NCBI GenBank assembly: GCA_037903355.1
Contig: JBAJFE010000037.1
Location: forward strand, 1-64,000
Direction of reading: 5' to 3'
From: Trichuris trichiura
Taxonomy: Eukaryota > Nematoda > Enoplea > Trichinellida > Trichuridae
Length of the DNA stretch: 64,000 bases
The notes beneath the pieces were generated by a model. It worked only from the letters and a program-made list of their open reading frames with translations. It made no database searches and had not been told where the DNA came from. The position numbers and the translations under genes were made by a program. Positions 25,711 through 36,396 of the stretch are shown one piece after another (position 1 is the first letter of the stretch; the number at the start of each line of letters is the position of its first letter).

Positions 25711-26111
25711 GAAAACATGATGCTTTTGTACGGGAGCGTGTGTTTTCATATTGAAAATATCTTTAATACGGATTCTCTCCCGTTGAGAAGTAAAATAAAA
25801 AGATTTTTCCTCCTTCCGAAGCTTTCGGGTCTGCCGTGACCCGTCTTCAGCGGTCCAATGAAGTTTGTGGTGGTTACTGAGACGACATTTGTCTTCCGTC
25901 ACTTATCAACGCTTAAAACGAGAGTTTTAAAGTTCTTCATCTGTGTCTGTCAGCTGCCGGTATTCTTGTAGAAATTTGTTAATGCATGGGCCGACCTTGT
26001 AGTTTCGTTTTCAATTTTTATCCCTTTGTCCCAAAAATGTGATGGAAGGAAGAAAAATCTTTTTATTTTACTTTTCAACGGGAGAGAATCCGTATTAAAG
26101 ATATTTTCAAT
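25711..26111 (-). mobile_element. Palindromic non-autonomous element with hammerhead-like motif (element a)
   Basis: It is flanked by a 14-bp target duplication, acattctgtacctt (25697-25710 and 26112-26125). The two ends are inverted copies (attgaaaatatctttaatac / gtattaaagatattttcaat), and inside them the acgggagagaatccgt hairpin is repeated. One hammerhead-like motif is kept, on the minus strand at 25816-25854: ACCG-CTGAAGA-C-GGGTC-loop-GACCC-GAAA-GCTT-CGG. No protein is encoded. I infer a short derivative of a Penelope-like element. Confidence 0.7.
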
Positions 26112-26450
26112 ACATTCTGTACCTTAATAAAATTATGATTTAATTGGCTTGGGACATACATTTCTTATAGCAATAACGTCGCTGCATCTTCCGCTGATTT
26201 CAGGCAGGTTTTATCTTAGTGCTACCGAATCCAATATATTCTCTAAGGAAGGATTCGTCGCCTCGCTTAGACTTTTGCTTGTAGGCATAATGACTCCGCT
26301 TTTTAAACAGGTGCTACGTTGAACTTCTACTTAAAGGCTTGAAGGCTTACTCGGGGCCAGTTAAGTTTCCTACATTTGTTATAAGTAAATGTCTAGCCTT
26401 CTAATTCTGCACTGCTATTATAGCTACATATTATGGAGTGGTGCTCTTAC

Positions 26451-26619
26451 TGATACTGATAAGTGGCATTTCCTGTTCGTCCATTCTTTCTTCTTTTCTG
26501 GCACCGTTGAACGGTTTAAGCTTCCTTTCTATTCTCATTAAAAGGATAAAATGCAAACTTACCAAATTCTTCTCACTGTCGGCTGGAATGTCATGGCGTA
26601 GGCGACTGACTGTGGCCAT
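26451..26619 (-). CDS. Possible first two exons of an unidentified gene
   Basis: ATG at 26619 begins MATVSRLRHDIPADSEKNL and ends at a strong gtaagt donor (exon 26563-26619). After a 34-base intron, exon 26451-26528 continues in phase (KGSLNRSTVPEKKKEWTNRK) to a gtaaga donor. Downstream exons might include 24545-24845, which would place element a in an intron. The product is not recognised. Further open pieces with good splice sites upstream (27.03-27.23 kb, MFKCSLVYCYATFQAFG) may be another gene or earlier exons. Confidence 0.35.
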
Positions 26620-27399
26620 ATAAGCAGATGAATTAAACAAAAAGCCAATAAAAATTTTGCGGATAACGAAGGCAACGCAATAATCACAAGTGTGCATAAA
26701 ACAAATGGTAATACGCAGAAATGAATTGTAGTTGCGGCTTTCAGTTGTTCATCGCTACTGTTGGCGTTGCATTGAAGCTAGCTTGTTGCTCTTGTGTGCG
26801 TTTTCGTATCAAATATTTGTCGCGCGGTTACTTGTGACCACCTTGTTAATGGCCAGTAGTCGCTGGTGCTTACTTGTCTACAAAGAGCTGTCATACGCTG
26901 CACTGAACGTGGCCAGGATTTGGGCATTAACGCATACCAGTTTTTGAATCGAAAACTGACGGCTGCAGAGGAAAAAGAACATCTCTATGAACAAACTGTG
27001 CAAGCACAGCTTGCAATAATAGGCAACCTGAAGTTGTGAAGACGTTTCAAATCAACATAAGACCATTTCAGCGTATACGTCGTTACGACGTCCTTTTGCG
27101 TTCGCTGATCTACCAACGTATTAATGTCACCTGAAACGAAGTGCGTATAAATAAGTATTCTTTTGTAGCACTCACCGAACGCTTGAAAAGTTGCGTAGCA
27201 ATAGACCAGCGAACATTTGAACATTTAAGGAACGAATGTTATACTTTGTTGCGCTGGTACCATTCCTGTTGGCCAGGATGATTTGATATCTGCGAATAAA
27301 CACCAAACATGTCAAAAATGTATCACCTGAAATTTCCTTTCCAACAGGAAATGTGGACTTGGAATGGGACGCAAGAAATGCTGCCACACGAACCAGCCG

Positions 27400-29310
27400 T
27401 TTGTATCAAATAAAAAGGCAAACGCTCAACGTGACCTCACTTTGCTCCTGTTATCTTATCCAACGATTGGTTGCCCTAAGCAAACAGTGCACACGACCCA
27501 ATTATCTGTCGACCGAATTGCAATAAGCGATAATGCTGCGCAGTACTGGACGTTATGCTTAAAGTGATTTGCCTGAGGCTGTTGGACACAAATTTTATCT
27601 TTCTCTTATCTAGTGCAAGTCGATATGACCATGATATCGCATTTATCGCATGTCTCAGCTTATCTCTTCCGCTACTAACCGTTTTCTATCACAAATTATT
27701 GCAAATTTGTATCACATGCAAAAAAATACTCACCTACCCTATATGACTATATTGAATTATAACTTGTTGCATATGATTTCATAGTGGTTTATGAAAGTGC
27801 GAGCCATCAGAGCTTATTTAAATTAGCGTAGCCTTCGGAAAACTGTTTTTTGGGTCTTCAGCGCGAAACTGTTTAATATAACATTTTGATTTTGAGTTCA
27901 TAATAATTTATGACTATTCTTGGTCAGAGGTATCCGTGTTCTGGTTGTCGATGCTAAGAAAAGGATTTTAAATTGGCAGTTTTATGCAGCACAAGCTAAC
28001 GAACGAATGAGTAAGACAATTCGGAAAATTCCATTAGTGTTTTGCCTTTCATTATTGCCAATAAAATATTGTTTGAATGCACTTTTTCGGCCCAGAGATA
28101 AAGCCATACAACACTAGTCATGAACAGCGAGCGGTCTGGTTAATTGTTTGGTGAAGTTAATTAAAAATCGCTGAAAACGGAAGAGAAAACTGCATTTAAA
28201 TTTTTATGTATTCTAAACCAACCCACTGGTACTGGCAATCCCGCAAAGTTATGCCATAAGACTTATTCAACCTGTACAGGATATTGTACTTGCATAGAAA
28301 GTTCGCAAGGAACTACTGGCCAACTTCTCATTTTAAAATAATATTACTTCACCGAAGCTTCAGGTGTTCCATTCATTACACGCTAATTACGGATAACGAT
28401 TGATCAGAAAAGGATGATCCCTTGATGTGAATTTTAAGCAGTCTAATAGAAAATTTTTTTTAAGCAAAAGTTTACAAAAAAAACCTGTTAAAGAGAAAAA
28501 CAATAGAAAGATTACGGTAAAGCGCCATGAAAAAAACAATTATTCGTTTAAAAGTTTCACAAAAATCTGAGTGCTACGCCCCCCGCAGTATGTGAAACAG
28601 CTCGTGACAAAGGCGACGTCTGGACTAGCACAACTGCGCACTTTACTGTTAACGCGATGAGTCACTCTCTGTTTTTCCCTTTCGCTTGTACTCGCTTGCT
28701 TTGTCCGAATAAACGTTCCTAGCAGTCCAGCGTGCCCTGCCTGGCCTACTGCTCTTAGAGAACTGTCCTGGGCTGTTCACTGGAACAGCACACCGACATA
28801 ACACAGCGCCTTAGAAAAAATTGTACGCATACAAACTCCAACACAAGTCGTACACTGTGTGAGTTACGCGATGGTGAACCGATGCCTTTCATACCTCCAA
28901 TCAAGTAGACGTAGAAAGTTACAGTCTTAATGCGTCTGACAAAACTTCCCAAGATTTTGAGGATTAATAGTTACTGCACTGAAAAAATCATTAATATTTT
29001 TCTATGGAACCTGTTAGTACGTTTACACTGTTATGCAAAAATATTTTGCAGACTAGTTCAGTGTAAACTTCAGAATATAAAACAGCGACGAGTATATCGA
29101 AGAAACTGATTCCACCTTTAGGTGAATGGAAGTAAGCATTCATGGATCCGTTGAATATGCTGCTTGAGGGGCCCCAAACTTAACCTCCATATTATGGTAA
29201 AACGCGAAGAAATTCTGGAAGGCGAAGCTGATAATGCCTTGCTCATCATCGAAATAGATCAGGTGTTTGAACTTCCATGTAGTTAAACAATCGTACAACA
29301 GTTTTTCCAC
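27400..29310. other. Intergenic sequence
   Basis: No gene recognised. A GC-richer segment at 28570-28810 starts TGTGAAACAGC and contains an AATAAA. It resembles a solo LTR in outline but has no target duplication that I can find. Confidence 0.4.
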
Positions 29311-29330
29311 GAATTTCATAAAATTAATCG

Positions 29331-29635
29331 CACCGACTTTCTTTTACGGAAAGTTTGTCCCGTTGACAATATTTTTATTATTATTCCGGAGCTTTCGGGT
29401 CAAACGAGACCCGTCTTCAGCGGTATTAACATAAAGCAATGAAGTAAAGAAAATTCACGGTGTTGAATTGCTTTATATTGCTACTTCATTGCTTTGTATT
29501 AATACCGCTGAAGACGGGTCTCGTTTGACCCGAAAGCTACGGAATAATAATAAAAATATTGTCAACGGGACAAACTTTCCGTAAAAGAAACTCGACATGA
29601 AACTACACGGTCCCGTACCAAGAAGTTACATTTAC
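29331..29635. mobile_element. Palindromic element with two opposed hammerhead-like motifs (elements b and c)
   Basis: Flanked by an 11-bp target duplication, aaaattaatcg (29320-29330 and 29636-29646). Most of the element is one inverted repeat: ttttacggaaagtttgtccc at 29342 is matched in reverse near 29585. A hammerhead-like motif lies on the minus strand at 29386-29424 and its mirror on the plus strand at 29504-29542. The two differ only in the base before CGG (C versus A), which is the variable H17 position of a hammerhead. Non-coding. Confidence 0.75.
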
Positions 29636-29649
29636 AAAATTAATCGTAC

Positions 29650-31440
29650 ATAGAAAAGAACTATGGAAATGATTCAACTATTACACCGTATAGAATGATG
29701 CAAGATATTTTTTTCAATATCTTATTAGGTGGAGTTTTCAGGGTTAACTGTACCCTGCCGTAAATGCAGATTCAAAAGACTTATGAGGGCGCGGGAGAAT
29801 CCCCCAAAGCTCAACCTAATAAGCAAATATTAAAAACAACTAATCGATGTCATTCCGTTTATCTAAGCAACTTTTGAAGCGCAACTGCAAATGCCTCAAC
29901 TTGACGCGGCGTCAAATCGAAATTGCCTCACGTTTAATTCGAAAAACTGAAACATAAAAATTCAATCAAAGCCTGTTTCTGAGCATACCTTTTGTCGTTA
30001 TTCTGGAAAGAATATGACTTCTCCAACAAGCAAGAGGAAAAGTACAGCAAGAAAAACAACTTCACTGTAAAAACGAAAAACCAATACAGTTTTCTGCTAG
30101 TAAGAATACGTTTTCGTGTTAGGTAGAATACTTTTTAACAGACGGAGTACACACAGTTGGACTAATACAAACAAGAACGTGCGTCCTGTTAAGAGAGAAG
30201 CAACTTACTAGAAGAGTGAATTTGAACGATGCAAACGCATCTAAACCACTTGGACAGGACGCCAAATCGTACGAAGCTTAAATTTCAAAGCTGCACAAGA
30301 GTACCGTAACTATACGTGTACGTAAGAGCAATTATCCTGATTATCCTCCTGATAATTTAAGCAAGCTCAAAAACCATCTTTCGCATAGAATATGACCAAA
30401 CCACTGCCTTTAAAAGATTGTTACATCAAAAATTTAAAAACTTGTTTAGAACAAGATTGTCAACTGGCAAGGCATCTACCCTAACCGCAGTGCGTAGACA
30501 ACGTGAAAGCTGAGTAAATTTTACTGACCTCCGGAGCGAGAGCCGTTATAGCGGATAAAGAAATGCTGAGAAAAAATGTGTTTGTATGGAAGGTACTAAG
30601 GACACAGTTTCATTACTAATGCCAAAGTTCCGATTTCCTGAATTTTGTCAGTCGGACGGCCCACCGTCTGAGAAATGCAGGTTCCTTTCTGGCAAACGTG
30701 CTCTTAACTTGTTGTGCTTTTACTAGAAAGCATGCCAATCATTTTTTTTATTCATGCCCAATTCTATTTTTTTTCTTTTCTTCGCAAATCGTAAAAAAAA
30801 GAAGATAAATCATGTGTACGCGGGCACCAAAGAAAGAAAAAAATTCCGCGAAAACGTTTACCCAATTCTAAGCCAAAACACAAGCCTGTTGTTTAGGCTT
30901 AGGCTTAAGTAAGGGCAGGACAAGATGGCCAGAAAAGTGACAGTATGACAGCGGGGCGCTTAGGAGACAAGATCAAATTTTCTTGTACGTGTTCAGTGCA
31001 ATTCATTAAAATATCTAAATCTGAATGATGCAGTTTTCAATGTGTCGTCACATCTCGAAAACGTATAATCTACTTGTCTTCGAAGGGCCTACCGTAAACG
31101 ATCGTATAAATGCAAGTTCATTTGAGGGGCAATACTGGCTATCTTGTTTTATCCTTATTACCAAGCATCCCCGGCTATCCTGCTTTATACTCTCTATCCT
31201 TAAGCCAAAATATAAATCTGATGTTCAGGCTTGAACTTCGATAGAGCCAGAAGAGAATAGTTGGGAGCTTACAGTAAGAGAGAACCTGCATATTTAGACG
31301 GCATTAGGTTGTATGCAGAAAAGTGGGAAAGACGTGAAAAACGATTTTCTTCGTGGACAAAAGAAGTAGGCGGTGCTAACATGAATAGAGTTAACCTGAG
31401 AGCTTAATAAGCGCTTACTGACACTGAGAAATAGGCTACG
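29650..31440. other. Intergenic sequence
   Basis: No recognisable gene, repeat or splice chain. Confidence 0.4.
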
Positions 31441-31448
31441 ATCTCATT

Positions 31449-31477
31449 GCGTACACACACACACACACACACACACA
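31449..31477. repeat. (AC)n microsatellite
   Basis: About 13 AC repeats. Confidence 0.9.
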
Positions 31478-31751
31478 AGTCGGAAGAATAAATAGCCAGT
31501 TATTACTAGTTTATATCAAATAAATGGAAGTAAAAATAATCAGTGTGGATTCTTGAAGGGATTTTATGAACGCGTTATTTGAATTTGTAAAAATAGGCAA
31601 CTGATAAACCGAAACCTCTCTGGTAAGATAAGTATTTGTTTCATTGTGCAACGAACATTAACGCACATGACAACAGACAGAAATTAAATCATAACTACAT
31701 GGATAAAAAAAAGTCCCTAACACCCACAGGAGATGATAGATTGTTGCTGCC

Positions 31752-31926
31752 ACTTACCCATACAACAATTTTATTCTCGGGAAGGGTGACAGTCAAAGAA
31801 AGACTCCGGCATCCTAGACCAACAAATCGACTATGAACGGCTGTCTTTCCAGGTAAAAGAAGTTCCAAACTCATAACGACTAAAGAATCATATCCAATTT
31901 TTAGACGCAACTTGTATACGTCTACA
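31752..31926 (-). CDS. Possible exon of unknown function
   Basis: A minus-strand frame beginning TFVDVYKLRLKIGYDSL and ending in ENKIVVW at a strong gtaagt donor. A plausible last exon follows after ttaccag near 31625 (RGFGLSVAYFYKFK, then stop). It may start at its own ATG or be an internal exon downstream of the open piece at 31.95-32.1 kb. No family recognised. Confidence 0.3.
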
Positions 31927-32176
31927 AAAGTCATTCTTGCTCAATTTTGCTTGGAGGAACAATCTGCACACCTGATATTGGTGGCCATATGCTGCCACAA
32001 ACGACAGCTTTACCAAAGGTACAAAAAATGAAGACTTTTGCCTCAGCCTGGGTGAAATAATCAATAAATTACTCTCTTTGACTTTTTGCAGGTTCAGAAG
32101 GGCAGGTATCAACAAGATAGTTTAGTTTGAGCAAAATGGAGCTAAACGTAGTGTATATTGGTGAGCATAAAAATGT

Positions 32177-33596
32177 TTACAACTCCCTATTTATAATGTC
32201 AGCGGTTCGGGAGGTGTTCGTTAAACAGCGTAATCGACGGGACAGTCGAAGTTGAAGTTTCTCCAATATTGCCACATGCTTAGCGGCCAGCAGTCCCGTC
32301 AGCGTAACGCAGACAACAGAGTCCAATAGAGCACGTAATGCTTGTTGCCAGCCCCAATGTCTGCTACACTTGCTGCAAGGGAGTAAGCATGCGTGTGATT
32401 CGGAAAATGGATGCAAAAACGCATGGAATACGTATGGATAACCACAAATTTGTGTACCGTCCAAACTGCTTGGAAAGTTAATATGACGATGCTCTCTGCA
32501 AACAGCTCGGAAATGCCTGCATGATGCACCAGAAGTGGAATTCATGCGACCGCATAAGACAATTTCAAAATTTTTTCGTTCGCACAACGGTATTTCTTCG
32601 ATCACCTAAAGAAGACTATACAAGCAACAACGAAAACTGAATTTTTCTAAAAACCTACAGGACAAACGCATGACGGCAGATGTTCCAGAAAACCGTGCAT
32701 GGACAGCCGGACTTGACAAAATGGGCACAACATCATATCAAGAAAAGACCATGGGCCGCAGTCTTCCCACACATCGTCCAACGCTTTTATACTTCCCGCA
32801 TCTGCGATCCAGTGTTCAAGAGATTTGCATGCATTAGTAAGCATTTCCATGTCTTCGTAATAACGAATCGGAATATTCAACCGACTGGAAACTGATGGCA
32901 CGCCAGTTACCAGTGAATGTTCAAACAATGTAGAATACAAATGATGAATACTGGAAACAATGTCAGTAAGAATAAGAAAACTTTACGTATTGAATGAATA
33001 ATAAGGTTCAAATAAACTATACCGTTGAGTATAAACACCATCTTCAACTTTCGGGAAACTGATCTTACGTTACTCATAACCACAAAGGAGCTCCAAGTTT
33101 AAAAATCTACAAGACAATTAGCTCAGGACAATACCAACTTAGAAAACAGAGTTAGAAATGAAAGTGGATATCACCACAAGAGCCTGACGTTTCAGTAGAA
33201 TTTTGTTTAAACTGACAATTCTTTTTCTCTTTTCTTCTCTCCTTTCTAACGGGTGCGTTATTCAAAATAAAAATTTTTGAATCAAATTCAAAACTGACAA
33301 TTACACCAATTTAGCCTTTACCATTAACGTGGAGGCTGAAGGTAGAACAAACGGATTCTAACAGCTACGTTGAATAGAACATTTCGTGAATGCGTAACTG
33401 GCTGTCTCCGTATATACAAAAACACAAGAACAATACAACATAATAACAGTTAATCAACTCACTAGTCACTTGATGCAAGCACTGAATCAACGCTGCTCGC
33501 CAGTTCATCCACAATCCGCCAAGCTTCTCTGACGTTAAGACTGACAATGCTACTGGCGGTGTCTGGTGAAAGTGCCTCACTATCCGTTGGTTTCAT
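32177..33596 (-). CDS. cfp-1: CFP1/CXXC1 C-terminal domain protein (Set1/COMPASS subunit-like), three exons
   Basis: Exons 33463-33596, 32659-32950 and 32177-32605 join in phase to 284 residues plus stop, with gtgagt and gtaggt donors. Residues about 125-240 carry the zinc-binding cysteine/histidine pattern of the CFP1 (CXXC1) C-terminal domain in order: CPFC...HLPSC, then CGRMNSTSGASC-x6-CREH (same 10, 6, 2 spacing as CFP1), ICGYPY, and a final CSKCSRHWGW matching the CNRHYCW signature. CFP1 recruits the Set1 H3K4 methyltransferase complex in the nucleus, and this domain contacts the complex. Oddity: the PHD and CXXC fingers that normally precede it are absent. The model starts MKPTDSEALSPDTASSIVSL. 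An AG acceptor sits two bases before this ATG, so upstream exons or trans-splicing are possible, but I found no CXXC finger up to 36 kb. Symbol given by homology to the nematode gene. Confidence 0.78.
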
Positions 33597-33599
33597 TTC

Positions 33600-36390
33600 T
33601 GCGCTACTCTTGTTTTTGCTATGACAGTAGAGACGTCAAAAATGCCGCCAGTCATCAAATAAAGCTCATCCAGTCATCACCTCCTGTACACGTTCACACA
33701 CGTATTTAATTTTAGCCGTTCGTTCTTGGGACTTCAACGGTTCGACAGTTCTCTTTATTCTTCTATTAAATTATTTGTTCCAGTAACACGGTAAAATATG
33801 CAAGTCTGTGAAGTTGCTGATACTTGCAAAAAAATAACACTGAAGCAATTATACACAAAATCGAAACTGCATGTGCAATGGAAACATAAACTCATTTTAC
33901 TCAGCATTCAATATGGGTGGGAACTATGCAAGCACGTATAACCTGCTGGTTCGACTAAAACAACCGCAGTTACAGGAAAGTTGTACAACAAACGCTAATT
34001 GTGGAAGCACGTTCGTCTTGCTGTTCTTAAAATTCTGATGTCTTCTTTAGAAAAACATATGCAGCTAAAGCTGGACGAACATGAAAAAAATATGCTTTAT
34101 TTTAACATAACTATTACTTATTTGAAAACACACCTTTATACATAAAACATAAATGCGCACCTGAATCTTTTCAATAGAGAATCAGCGCCACAAAACTTAA
34201 ATTTCAAAGTTACAGAACACTACAGTAACAATGCAACGCAGGTAGCAACACGAACAATTGATCAATAAAGAGTCTGTTTTAAATTAAAAACACGTTGTGT
34301 ACATCATTAATTGGTTAAAAATTTGCATTTTGTAAAGAGTTACTCGCACGTAAAACTAGTTATTCGATGATCAGGGTAGTCAAAGTGAATCCTACTGTAG
34401 ACTGTAATTAAGTTACTTGGTTCGTACATGTGCTAAGAAATTGTAAACAAAAATTACGAATTAAACTAAACTGACATTTATGTCCAAACTTACTTGAGTA
34501 AAAGTTTTTTACACGCAGCGCACTCCCCAGTTGAAATGAAGTGCTACAGTCTTACGCTTTAGCAAAAATGGGCACAGAAGTGAGCACCTACGCAAAACTG
34601 TGCGTGGGAAGCACATATGGACGAGCGCACAAACTGTGAATAGCTAAAGGTAGAAAAATGTTTACGTTTTTCTTCAGTTTTAACTTCGTAATCTATAGAT
34701 TGATTTGACATAAACTTTTTTGTGTCAATTGCAAATGAAGAAAAACGAATGTAAATTGTACGCGGCTCACATTATACATGGCTCTGAAACTGCAAAACGG
34801 CCTCCCAACAATTACCTGCACATCATATACAGTCTTTCGTGTGCCATAGCAGTTGTTTGTCAAATTTTGAAATCAGTCATTCACAGTGAATGGGAAAAGT
34901 TTCGACAAAACCTTATTTTGTTTTGACTTACATAGTTTACATTGGATAAATGGTTTTCCCAATTATTCGGAGTGTCTGGCATAAGATGAGACAACGTGCG
35001 ATTGCCAGACATAATTACCACAAAAAAACTAGTTTGAAAAAACGATTTTTAGTTTCTGTCTCCAATGTTTTCAAATGAGCGCTGCACGAGATTGCTACAT
35101 AATTGAAAGAAAGCAATGTGATTCGCAGGAACTTATCAAACGTGCATGGTTGTAATTCAAAATATGCGGCTTATTTTGTAAAAGTTCAAACTATCCATAG
35201 CAATCTATTGTTTAGAATTACTGAAAACACATTAAACACGAACTTTCTGCGACCGAAAATAAACTTATTTTCATACTCAATACAGTTTCATTCTCCAGCA
35301 CTTATTCGTTGTAATATGCAAGTAGAGCAATAAAAAAGCCCATTCAATTAGCACTCAATCACTGATGTGCAACTTAGTAGTTTATTTGACATTTATTCGC
35401 TCGGCTATCTCGAAATTACACTTGCTATATGCGCGTTCTATGTTCACTTCTTATCAGCAAAACAATAAGCAGTATTAAGACAACACGTATAAAGGAAGAA
35501 ACTACATATGCATAGATTGATTATTCACGTTTTCGAACGGAGACCTCCTACAGTAGTTCCTGCAGCAAAGCAGAAATCAAGTTCATCGTAATATCTTACC
35601 GCCAAACGGTCCAACCAAGGGTGAAACGCTAAACTTGTTGTAGTTGTTTTAACTGGAAAACATGGCGCTTTGCACATACACGGCGTTTCAATTTATCGTT
35701 TGAAAAATTCCATTAAATCAACATACGTAAGTACGCCAAAACAGAGCAGTTTAAAGCGGAGAATGTGACCATAAAGTGGAATTGCAAATGATAAAAGTTC
35801 GAATCAAACAAATGGCTCCGTGTGTTAGCATCACTTCGACATTCTCGGAAGAGGCGTTCCGTACAAAGGGACGCTCAAGCTCCATTGGCGTATTAAAAAG
35901 CTGTCAAATAAGTGAACTACAACAGTAGTGCTTAAGACATCCGGTCCCTTTGCTACAGAGCTGAACGTGCAGGAATTGGCGCTTTCCAAATGCTTTGCCT
36001 TACGCAAATGTAATTCGCCCATTGGTTATCTTTCTTCGGCGTAAGTTAAAATTTCGTATGAAAACTTCTCTACGTCAAAAGATGACGCAGAAGAGAATTC
36101 ACATTTTCTAATAACGGTGCAAAAACAACAGTTTTGGAAAAACGACTGTCCCACTATTCAGCAATTCAGGGATAGCCATTAGTCCTTTGCCTGAGGAGCC
36201 GAAATTCTTCTCTGCCATTCCCTGGACAGCTCGAATGAAAAAAGATTTCATCGCATTCTTGCAAACGCTGCCTATTCTTTGGCCTTTTATCCAAACATCC
36301 CAAAGGCGCTTGCAAGCTTTGCAAACACACTTTGTCCAAGTATTAATCGAAGTTTCCTATCCATCCTGCAAAATTGACTTGTCTTACTTA
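33600..36390. other. Intergenic, possibly with further 3' exons of the calcium channel
   Basis: 33.6-35.8 kb shows nothing recognisable. Minus-strand frames at 35831-36022 (ending TPLPRMSK) and about 36090-36340 (RIGSVCKNAMKSFF) are open and lie just downstream of the channel's modelled end. They could be distal C-terminal exons, but nothing in them identifies them. Confidence 0.35.
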
Positions 36391-36396
36391 TCATTT

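Noticed and set aside
28590..28802. Possible solo LTR (TGTGAAACAGC ... ACATAACA with internal AATAAA)
   Set aside because: No target-site duplication, no second copy in the window and no retroviral-type primer site visible.
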